The notes under the pieces: generated by a model
The model's input: only the letters and a program-made list of their open reading frames with translations
Told to the model about the DNA's origin: nothing
The model's database searches: none
Program-made: the position numbers and the translations under genes
NCBI GenBank assembly: GCA_036272815.1
Contig: DATAYA010000302.1
Coordinates: 1 to 5,179 of the forward strand
Source: DATAYA01 sp036272815
GTDB taxonomy: Bacteria > Pseudomonadota > Alphaproteobacteria > Acetobacterales > Acetobacteraceae
Length of the DNA stretch: 5,179 nt
Direction: 5' to 3'
In this document: piece by piece, positions 1-4,837 of the stretch
How the letters are laid out: every line of letters begins with the position of its first letter
How positions within the stretch are numbered: position 1 is the first letter of the stretch

Positions 1-68
1 GGTTTGCTGGCCCAGCTGCTCTCGGCACATGCTGCGACATCCGCGCGGCGTGCGCCAGGAAGCCCCCG

Positions 69-512
69 ATGCCGGCCACCCCGTCTCCACGACCCGCTGA
101 CGCTCGCAACCAACCCGCCAGTCGTGAACGGCGCCTATTATGTCTCCTCCGGGCACGCTCCTACCGCGATCTACGGCCTGTCGCCGACGCCTGGACCCTC
201 AGCACCACGTCGCTTATCGAGAATCCGACGACCACGGTCGCGAGCACGGGCTCGGTTGCCTCCGGCATCTCGCTCGCGAACGGCGGCAATGTCACCAACA
301 CGGCCGGCGTGACGATCGCCGGCTATGCCGGCGCGATTACCGCGCTTGCAATGGCCGCCGGCGGCATGGTGAGCAACGCGGCGGGCGGCACGATCGTCGG
401 CTATTTCGACGGCATCGACGCTTTCGGCGGCAACACGACGCTGCTCCTCTCCGACCATACCAGCGTGACGCTGGTGGGCGTCAGCGGGCTCTCGGCCGGC
501 AAATTCGTGTAG
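69..512 (+). pseudogene. Broken adhesin/autotransporter passenger remnant
   Basis: This is a fragment of a glycine/threonine/asparagine-rich passenger of the autotransporter or adhesin kind, normally a surface-exposed beta-helix. From about base 189 the frame of the terminal stop (TAG 510-512) gives typical repeat protein (AWTLSTTSLIENP, then SLANGGNVTNTAGVTIAGY). Upstream, the family-like sequence is in the next frame: bases 91-189 read DPLTLATNPPVVNG, later TAIYGLSPT, which would join on as SPT-AWT if one G were restored near 189. A start at ATG 69 is supported by AGGAAG at 57-62, six bases upstream, and reads MPATPSP before a second frame change near 90. The two changes cancel. The protein would be about 147 residues, with no signal peptide and no C-terminal beta-barrel, so it is far shorter than working autotransporters. 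It could be a decayed gene, or the shifts could be sequencing errors. Confidence is good for the family type and moderate for broken status. Confidence 0.6.
270..425 (+). repeat. Two 26-residue passenger repeats
   Basis: Two adjacent 26-codon units (270-347 and 348-425) encode related peptides, matching at 13 of 26 positions by eye. Conserved positions include GG, V, N, AG, TI, GY, I and A (NGGNVTNTAGVTIAGY against AGGMVSNAAGGTIVGY). The similarity is at protein level and fits the stacked rungs of a beta-helix passenger. It is the main support for calling this region an adhesin remnant. Confidence 0.6.
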
Positions 513-519
513 CGCGCGA

Positions 520-1272
520 TCACATCGGCTCCTTGATCCCGGCGCGCAGCAGCCACCAGTTCACCGGGTAGGCGGTGGCAAAGCCGCACAGCATCGCGAT
601 CTGCATCATGAACCAGAACACCGCAGTGTTTGTCTGCAATCTCGCCCCGATCCAGTCGCGGAAGATGACGAAATTGGCAAACACCATGAAGCCGTACATG
701 CCGATCTGCCAGGCGGTGAGCGAGAGCGTGTCGGCCTTGCCCGCAGCGATGATCCCCCGCCCGAGCGAGAGATTCCGCATCGGCGCGATCGTGAAATACT
801 GGAACACGATGCCGAACGCATAGGCGAAGACGTAGTCCACCGCCCAGACCGCGAATATGCGTGCGCCGAACAGGCTGTGCCAGCCGAACCAGACCGCGAC
901 CACCGGGGCGGCGAACACCAGCCACTCCGCGACGATGTCGCCGAGCGTGCAGCCGCTGCCGCAGTGGAGCGTGCCGTTCGCGACCGCGTACCGGAATGGC
1001 GTCTCGTGGCCGCCATGGCCGGCCTGCGAAGGTGCCGCGCGGCCGTGTCGGGCATAGAGCAACAGCAGGATCGGACCACCGAACAAGGCGCAGACCGGCC
1101 AGACCACATTCATGATCCACATCCTCTGCGGGCGCCGCGTGAGGTCGACCACCAGCAGGATCGCGCAGACGGCGCCGACCGCGAGGGAGAGGATCGAGAG
1201 CGCGTTGAGCCAGCCAGAGACCCGGCCAGCGTCACGCGCCCTCGACCTCGTAGCCTTCCCCGCGGATCGCAT
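520..1272 (-). CDS. DUF4396 six-helix membrane protein
   Basis: A 250-residue integral membrane protein that I recognise as DUF4396, a family without a firm biochemical role. Six hydrophobic stretches are visible at about residues 21-43, 52-74, 116-135, 139-160, 184-205 and 217-241. A hydrophilic loop between helices 2 and 3 carries HCGSGC at 103-108, a possible metal or redox site, preceded by a His-rich patch (HGGHE, 86-90). The C-terminal motif AYPVNWWLLRAGIKEP is characteristic of the family. It follows and overlaps the copper-chaperone-like gene by 41 bases, so the two are probably co-transcribed and translationally coupled. ATG 1272 is the only standard start in frame before the first helix, but it adds an unusual Arg-rich stretch (RSRARDAGR). 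The family fold probably begins near WLNALSI, so the start is uncertain. It ends 7 bases from the adhesin remnant with no visible terminator. A role in metal handling at the membrane is inferred from context. Confidence 0.8.
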   Translation of the reverse strand: MRSAGKATRSRARDAGRVSGWLNALSILSLAVGAVCAILLVVDLTRRPQRMWIMNVVWPVCALFGGPILLLLYARHGRAAPSQAGHGGHETPFRYAVANGTLHCGSGCTLGDIVAEWLVFAAPVVAVWFGWHSLFGARIFAVWAVDYVFAYAFGIVFQYFTIAPMRNLSLGRGIIAAGKADTLSLTAWQIGMYGFMVFANFVIFRDWIGARLQTNTAVFWFMMQIAMLCGFATAYPVNWWLLRAGIKEPM

Positions 1273-1435
1273 CCACCACGGCTTCGCGTTCGGGCGAGCC
1301 CGCGACGAGCACCTGCCCCGCCGCGAGGTCGACGGCGACGCTCTCCACGTCCGGAACCGCCTCCACGGCCTGCGTTACCGCGCGCACACAATGCTCACAG
1401 GTCATGCCGGACACTTTAAGCTGCATCATTCGCAT
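1232..1435 (-). CDS. copZ: Heavy-metal-associated (HMA) copper chaperone, CopZ-like
   Basis: A 67-residue cytosolic protein made of a single HMA domain, the usual size for CopZ-type chaperones. These bind Cu(I) through two cysteines and pass it to CopA. The metal loop GMTCEHC is at 10-16, with Cys13 and Cys16. The rest follows the beta-alpha-beta-beta-alpha-beta pattern: VRAVTQAVEAVPDVESVAVDL, then QVLVAG, then AVVDAIRGEGYEVEG. The start at 1435 is chosen because GGGTGGA (bases 1447-1441 on the - strand) lies five bases upstream; ATG 1429 or 1426 would also leave the domain intact. A metal-type promoter lies just upstream, and DUF4396 overlaps its 3' end. A P1B copper ATPase with the same kind of motif begins near the right end of the window, which supports copper over mercury. 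Metal specificity cannot be proven from the motif alone. Confidence 0.88.
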   Translation of the reverse strand: MRMMQLKVSGMTCEHCVRAVTQAVEAVPDVESVAVDLAAGQVLVAGSPEREAVVDAIRGEGYEVEGA

Positions 1436-1463
1436 ATTTTTCCACCCGCCGCGTCGCGTGCCC

Positions 1464-1493
1464 GACGTGGAGGTTCCCGTGCGGTAAGGTCAA
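1464..1493 (-). promoter_or_regulatory. CueR/MerR-type promoter for copZ
   Basis: On the - strand, -35 TTGACC (1493-1488) is followed by the imperfect dyad TTACCGCACGGGAA (1487-1474), with arms matching at 5 of 6 positions, then a poor -10 CACGTC (1469-1464) after 18 bases. The ATG at 1435 lies 28 bases beyond. A -35 followed by a dyad filling an over-long spacer is the hallmark of MerR-family metal regulators such as CueR. The element shares CTTGACCTT and CC with the promoter before copA at 4781. The dyad is one base shorter than usual and the -10 is weak, so confidence is moderate. Confidence 0.55.
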
Positions 1494-1506
1494 GCCCTCC
1501 GGGGGA

Positions 1507-1953
1507 TCAGGAGAGGGCGCGAAGCGCCGCCCGGGTGCCATTCGCATCAGCCCCCGGCAGCAGCGCCTCGACCGCGCGCTGGTTCGCCTCCCAGACCGGG
1601 ACGGCCTCGCGCAGCAGCGCGCGTCCGGCGTCCGTCAGCCGCAGGATGCGGCCGCGCCGATCCGCAGGGTCGAGCGAGACATCAACCAGACCTCTGCGCC
1701 GCAAGGGCTTCAGCGCCGCGGTCAGGGTCGTGCGGTCCATCGCCAGCAAGGCGGCCACCGGACCCATCGACGGCGGCTGCGGCCGGTTCAGCGACATCAG
1801 CAGTGAGAACTGGCCGCTGGTCAGCCCGACCGGCCGCAGCGCCGCATCGAACCGCCGCGCCAGCGCCCGCGCCGCCCGCTGCGCATGCAGGCAGAGGCAA
1901 GTGTCGCGCACCAGCAGCGTCGTCGCGAAGGGGATTTCAGTCGGGCTTGACAT
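1507..1953 (-). CDS. MarR-family transcriptional regulator
   Basis: A 148-residue winged-helix regulator of typical MarR length. The N-terminal dimerisation helix is followed by LTSGQFSLLMSLN (44-56). The DNA-binding helix-turn-helix is at about 62-88 (GPVAALLAMDRTTLTAALKP), and the wing is at 95-107 with DPADRRGRILRLT. Such proteins usually repress their own gene and a divergent one. That fits the head-to-head arrangement with the DUF899 gene across 73 bases and the near-palindrome at 1963-1980, only 9 bases before this start. Cys19 and Cys21 (DTCLCLH) sit in the first helix, roughly where OhrR-type MarR proteins carry their peroxide-sensing cysteine, so oxidant sensing is possible but unproven. 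The start has no strong Shine-Dalgarno; no better ATG lies close by. The copZ promoter lies between this gene and copZ, so the two need not share a transcript. Confidence 0.92.
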   Translation of the reverse strand: MSSPTEIPFATTLLVRDTCLCLHAQRAARALARRFDAALRPVGLTSGQFSLLMSLNRPQPPSMGPVAALLAMDRTTLTAALKPLRRRGLVDVSLDPADRRGRILRLTDAGRALLREAVPVWEANQRAVEALLPGADANGTRAALRALS

Positions 1954-1962
1954 CGAGCAAAT

Positions 1963-1980
1963 TAGGTTGATACCAATCTA
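1963..1980. promoter_or_regulatory. Near-palindromic MarR operator in divergent promoter region
   Basis: TAGGTTGATACCAATCTA is an 18-bp inverted repeat with 7 of 9 base pairs matching, in the 73-base gap between the divergent marR and DUF899 starts. Length and symmetry fit a MarR dimer site. It lies 9 bases from the marR start and 46 bases from the DUF899 start, so binding could block both promoters. TTGATA (1967-1972) inside it could be a -35 for the + strand, and TAGATT on the - strand a -10 for marR. The core promoter elements are not clear enough to annotate separately. Confidence 0.55.
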
Positions 1981-2026
1981 TCGCGTATTCAAGTCTGGCG
2001 AAAACACAAGGGGAGACAGACGGAGG

Positions 2027-2740
2027 ATGCAGCACAACCCGATCGTGTCACGCGACGAGTGGCTCGTCGCTCGCAAGGCGCTGCTGGCGCACGAAAAAGA
2101 AGCGACCAGACAGCGGGATCGCGTCAATGCCGAGCGCCTGGCGCTGCCCTGGGCCCGGGTCGAGCAGGACTACGCGTTCGACGCGCCGGACGGGCGCAAG
2201 CGCCTCGGCGACCTGTTCGGTGGCCGCAGCCAGCTCGTCGTCTACCACTTCATGCTGGGTCCCGACTGGAGCGCAGGCTGCCCTGGCTGTTCATTCCTGG
2301 CCGACCATCTCGACGGCGCGTTGCCGCACCTGGAGCATCACGATGTCAGCCTCGTCGCGGTCTCCCGGGCACCGCTCGCGAAAATAGCCGCCTACAAGGC
2401 GCGCATGGGCTGGCGCTTCCCGTGGGTCTCGTCCGCCGGCAGCGACTTCAACTTCGACTTCCATGTATCCTTCACGCCGGCGCAGCTCGCGGGCGAGGCC
2501 GTCGACTACAACTTCCGGGCAACGCCGGTCGCGAACGCCAACGACGAGCTGCCGGGCCTGAGCGCGTTCTACCGGGACGAGGCGGGCGAAGTGTTCCACA
2601 CCTACTCCTCCTACGCGCGCGGTCCGGAGGAGCTGATCGGCACGCTGATGATCCTCGACCGGGCGCCGAAGGGCCGCAACGAGACGACGATCATGGAGTG
2701 GGTGCGCCGCCACGACGAATATGAGACCGCGGCCGGATGA
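2027..2740 (+). CDS. DUF899 thioredoxin-like family protein
   Basis: A 237-residue cytosolic protein recognisable as DUF899, a thioredoxin-fold family predicted to act in dithiol/disulfide chemistry. Features in order: N-terminal helix with SRDEWLVARKALLAHEKE (8-25), ALPWARVEQDYAFD (39-52), GRSQLVVYHFMLGPDW (66-81), then the redox pair Cys85-Pro-Gly-Cys88 in AGCPGCSFLADHLDG. Further family blocks are VSRAPLAKI (112-120), GSDFNFDFHVSFT (138-150) and the C-terminal DEAGEVFHTYSSYARG (184-199). Length matches the family. The frame stays open far upstream, but homology-like sequence begins at MQHNPIVSRDEW, so ATG 2027 is taken as the start. GGGGAG (2010-2015) is the likely ribosome site, since GGAGG at 2022-2026 abuts the ATG. 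It is the first gene of a probable operon, divergent from marR, and its stop overlaps the next start as ATGA. The natural substrate is unknown. Confidence 0.93.
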   Translation: MQHNPIVSRDEWLVARKALLAHEKEATRQRDRVNAERLALPWARVEQDYAFDAPDGRKRLGDLFGGRSQLVVYHFMLGPDWSAGCPGCSFLADHLDGALPHLEHHDVSLVAVSRAPLAKIAAYKARMGWRFPWVSSAGSDFNFDFHVSFTPAQLAGEAVDYNFRATPVANANDELPGLSAFYRDEAGEVFHTYSSYARGPEELIGTLMILDRAPKGRNETTIMEWVRRHDEYETAAG

Positions 2741-3939
2741 CGGCGGCGGTCGCATCGGACCTCGCCATTGCGGCGCGGTGGGAGCGCATCGGCCCGGTGC
2801 TGCACGCCGCGGTGGAGGGCGGCAACGTGGCCGGCCTCGTCGCGCTGGTCGCGTGGCGGGAGGCCGTGCGGGCCGAGGCGGTCGGCGTGCAGGACATCGC
2901 GACCGGCACGCCGATGCGGCGCGACAGCATCGTGCGCATCGCCTCGATGACGAAGCCGATCATCGCCGCCGCGGCGATGATGCTCGTCGAGGAGGGACGG
3001 ATCGCGCTCGACGACCCGGTCGAGAGCTTCCTGCCGGAACTGGCCGACCGCCGCGTGCTGCGCACACCCGACTCGCCCCTCGACGACACGGTGCCGGCAC
3101 GACGGGCGATCACGCTCGACGACCTGCTGACGTTGCGGTTCGGCCTCGGCATGGCGATGATGCCCCACGATCGCACCCCCCTACATGCGGCGATGGCGAC
3201 GCTCGGGGTGGAACCGGGCCCGGACCCATTGCCGGTCGGCCCCGACGAGTTCATGGCGCGGATCGGCCGGCTGCCGCTGATGCACCAGCCGGGGGAGGCT
3301 TGGCGGTATCACACCGGCGCCGACGTGCTGGCGGTGCTCATCGCCCGCGTGGCCGGAATGCCGCTCGAGGCGTTCCTGCGCCAGCGCATCTTCGCCCCGC
3401 TCGGGATGCGCGACACCGGCTTCAGCGTGCCGCCCGAGGCCCTGGACCGACTGACAACGTGCTACGTCCGCGGCGCCACCGGCCTGGAGGTGCTGGACGC
3501 CGCGCGCGGCGGTCGCCATGACGGGCCCATGGCCTTCCCCAACGAGCTGGTCTCGACGGCGGACGACTATCTCGCCTTCGCGCGGATGCTGTTGGATGAG
3601 GGCCGCCACCCGCGCGGCCGGCTGCTTTCGGCCGACAGCGTGCGGCTGATGATGACCGACCACATCACGCCGGCGCAGAAAGCCGTCTCGCCGTTCTTCC
3701 CCGGCTTCTGGGAGCGGCAGGGGTGGGGGTTCGGCGGCGCCGTCACCACGGCCGCCGGCGCCGGTATCGGGAGCGTCGGCAGCTATGGCTGGGCCGGCGG
3801 GTTCGGCACCAGCATGCTCCTCGATCCGCGCGAGGGGACCATCGCGATCCTGCTGCCGCAACGTTTGATGCGCGGTCCCGACGACGCCGCGCTAAACGGG
3901 CGGTTCACCACCCTGGCCATCCCGGCCGGCAACACCTGA
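2737..3939 (+). CDS. Serine hydrolase, beta-lactamase (class C)/esterase family
   Basis: A 400-residue protein of the beta-lactamase-related serine hydrolase family (class C beta-lactamase/class VIII esterase fold). The nucleophile motif is Ser70-Met-Thr-Lys73 in RIASMTKPI. The second motif is Tyr191-His-Thr in WRYHTGADVL, and the third-motif region is GWAGGFGTSM (351-360) in place of KTG, a form common in esterases and carboxypeptidase-like members. Other family blocks are VGVQDIATG (49-57), EEGRIALDDPVESFLPEL (85-102) and ITLDDLLTLRFGLGM (125-139). No signal peptide is visible, so it is probably cytosolic, which argues against a role as a classical periplasmic beta-lactamase. Its ATG overlaps the DUF899 stop (ATGA) and lacks a clear Shine-Dalgarno, so translation is likely coupled. 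Ester hydrolysis is the best guess; the substrate cannot be read from the sequence. Confidence 0.93.
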   Translation: MTAAVASDLAIAARWERIGPVLHAAVEGGNVAGLVALVAWREAVRAEAVGVQDIATGTPMRRDSIVRIASMTKPIIAAAAMMLVEEGRIALDDPVESFLPELADRRVLRTPDSPLDDTVPARRAITLDDLLTLRFGLGMAMMPHDRTPLHAAMATLGVEPGPDPLPVGPDEFMARIGRLPLMHQPGEAWRYHTGADVLAVLIARVAGMPLEAFLRQRIFAPLGMRDTGFSVPPEALDRLTTCYVRGATGLEVLDAARGGRHDGPMAFPNELVSTADDYLAFARMLLDEGRHPRGRLLSADSVRLMMTDHITPAQKAVSPFFPGFWERQGWGFGGAVTTAAGAGIGSVGSYGWAGGFGTSMLLDPREGTIAILLPQRLMRGPDDAALNGRFTTLAIPAGNT

Positions 3940-3945
3940 AACCAT

Positions 3946-3995
3946 TCCGCATGGCACCGAAGGAGAGAGATCCGCATGGCACCGAAGGAGAGAGA
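3946..3995 (+). repeat. Perfect 25-bp tandem duplication carrying the VOC ribosome site
   Basis: Bases 3946-3970 and 3971-3995 are identical 25-base units, adjacent with no spacer. Each unit contains an ATG followed by AAGGAGAGAGA. The second copy places AGGAG (3986-3990) six bases before the VOC start at 3997. The first copy places the same site ten bases before ATG 3976, which is in frame with 3997, and ATG 3951 is in a different frame. The duplication therefore creates a spare Shine-Dalgarno and extra start codons in the 57-base gap after the hydrolase gene. Perfect identity suggests a recent slippage or duplication event. Confidence 0.9.
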
Positions 3996-3996
3996 A

Positions 3997-4773
3997 ATGT
4001 CCGACCATCACGGCCAGTTCGTCTGGTGCGAGCTGATGACGACCGATGCCGATGCCGCGACTGACTTCTACACGCGCGTCGTCGGCTGGACGGCGGCGGA
4101 TTCCGGGATGCCCGACAAGCGCTACACCATCCTCAGCGCCGGCGACACGCGGATCGGCGGCGTGATGGAGCTGCCCCGGTCGGTGCTGGAGCGCGGCGCC
4201 CGGCCGGGCTGGGTCGGCTACATCGCGGCCCGCGACGTCGATGCCGCCGCCGCGCGCGTGCGCGATGCCGGCGGCGCCATCCATCACGGGCCTGAGGACA
4301 TCCCTGGCATCGGCCGCTTCGCCGTCGTCCAGGACCCGCAGGGCGCGGTCTTCACCCTGTTCCGGGCCGCGGATGGCGGGGCTGCTCCGCCGCCGGCGGC
4401 GGCGATGCCCGGTCACGTGGGCTGGCACGAGCTGCGCGCGGCCGACTCGGAGGCGGCCTTTGCCTTCTACGCCGACCTGTTCGGCTGGACCCGGGCGGAG
4501 GCGTTCGACATGGGCCCGATGGGCACCTACCAGCTCTTCGCGCCGGCCGGTGGCCGCGCGATCGGCGGCATGATGACCCGGCCCGATCCCGCCGACCGGC
4601 CGTCATGGGGCCACGTCTTCAACGTCGAGGGTATCGACGCCGCTTCATCCCGTGTGGCCGAGGCGGGCGGCCGGGTCACGGACGGCCCGCATGAGGTCCC
4701 CGGCGGCGCCTGGGTCGTCCGTTGCACGGACCCGCAGGACGTCACTTTCGCCCTGGTCGCGCCAGTGCGCTGA
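3997..4773 (+). CDS. Two-domain VOC (glyoxalase/dioxygenase-fold) protein
   Basis: A 258-residue protein made of two tandem VOC domains, at about 7-123 and 140-256, joined by a short Ala/Pro linker (GGAAPPPAAAMPGH). The domains are internally similar: WCELMTTDADAATDFY with VVGWT in the first matches WHELRAADSEAAFAFY with LFGWT in the second, and each ends in a DPQGAVFTLF or DPQDVTFALV strand. Glu12 and Glu145 lie where VOC enzymes often place a metal ligand. The family includes glyoxalases, ring-cleavage dioxygenases and antibiotic-binding proteins, so the reaction is not determined; a glyoxalase-like or hydroxylase-annotated role is typical for two-domain proteins of this size. ATG 3997 is preferred because it has the best-placed AGGAG and begins MSDHHGQF; in-frame ATG 3976 would add seven residues (MAPKERE) copied from the duplicated leader. 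It is the last gene of the apparent MarR-linked operon. Confidence 0.93.
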   Translation: MSDHHGQFVWCELMTTDADAATDFYTRVVGWTAADSGMPDKRYTILSAGDTRIGGVMELPRSVLERGARPGWVGYIAARDVDAAAARVRDAGGAIHHGPEDIPGIGRFAVVQDPQGAVFTLFRAADGGAAPPPAAAMPGHVGWHELRAADSEAAFAFYADLFGWTRAEAFDMGPMGTYQLFAPAGGRAIGGMMTRPDPADRPSWGHVFNVEGIDAASSRVAEAGGRVTDGPHEVPGGAWVVRCTDPQDVTFALVAPVR

Positions 4774-4780
4774 ACGCCCC

Positions 4781-4811
4781 TTGACCTTCCCATGATGGGA
4801 AGCCCCATCTG
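4781..4811 (+). promoter_or_regulatory. CueR-type promoter for copA
   Basis: -35 TTGACC (4781-4786) is followed by TTCCCATGATGGGAA (4787-4801), a perfect dyad with 7-base arms around one central base. After a 19-base spacer comes the -10 candidate CATCTG (4806-4811). This geometry and sequence closely follow known CueR-controlled copper ATPase promoters (TTGACCTTCC...GGAAGG with a 19-base spacer). The promoter begins 7 bases after the VOC stop and gives a leader of about 20 bases before ATG 4838. It predicts copper- or silver-induced expression independent of the upstream operon. The right half-site lacks the usual final GGT. Confidence 0.8.
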
Positions 4812-4830
4812 CCCTGACGGACGGATGGGG
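4803..4830 (+). other. Inverted repeat over copA leader and ribosome site
   Basis: CCCCATC (4803-4809) is complementary to GATGGGG (4824-4830); allowing one wobble and one mismatch, the stem extends to about 12 pairs with a tiny loop near 4815-4818. The right arm includes the G-rich stretch most likely to act as the copA Shine-Dalgarno. A transcript starting from the CueR-type promoter would begin near 4817-4819 and lose the left arm, so the hairpin would form only on read-through RNA from the VOC operon. It could act as a weak terminator (followed by ATTTGT) or mask the ribosome site. Confidence 0.35.
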
Positions 4831-4837
4831 ATTTGTC

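Noticed and set aside
4..312. Separate 102-residue gene starting at 4 on the + strand
   Set aside because: Its middle part matches the adhesin pattern but its ends are Arg/Pro-rich and unlike protein. It is better explained as one frame of the frame-broken adhesin remnant.
1232..1272. CopZ and DUF4396 as one fusion protein broken by a frameshift
   Set aside because: The HMA domain is complete at 67 residues with its own stop, as usual for CopZ, so no fusion is needed. A misplaced DUF4396 start is more likely.
1452..1467. Small hairpin CGTCG...CGACG in the copZ leader
   Set aside because: Five base pairs in GC-rich DNA are expected by chance, with no T-run or other riboswitch-like context.
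1112..2026. Upstream extension of the DUF899 reading frame back to 1112 (a 542-residue protein)
   Set aside because: The added part is Arg/Ser/Ala-rich, antisense to copZ and marR, and covers the divergent operator. The recognisable family begins at MQHNPIVSRDEW, so the extension is an artefact of high GC.
2291..3861. Long open frames on the - strand opposite the DUF899 and hydrolase genes
   Set aside because: They are His/Arg-rich antisense frames typical of GC-rich DNA, while the + strand frames carry clear family motifs.
3976..3996. VOC start at ATG 3976
   Set aside because: The seven extra residues come only from the duplicated leader, and the ribosome site is better spaced for ATG 3997.
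3951..4064. Short leader peptide from ATG 3951
   Set aside because: It overlaps the VOC gene in another frame, is Arg-rich and ends without any recognisable pattern. I see no attenuation structure.
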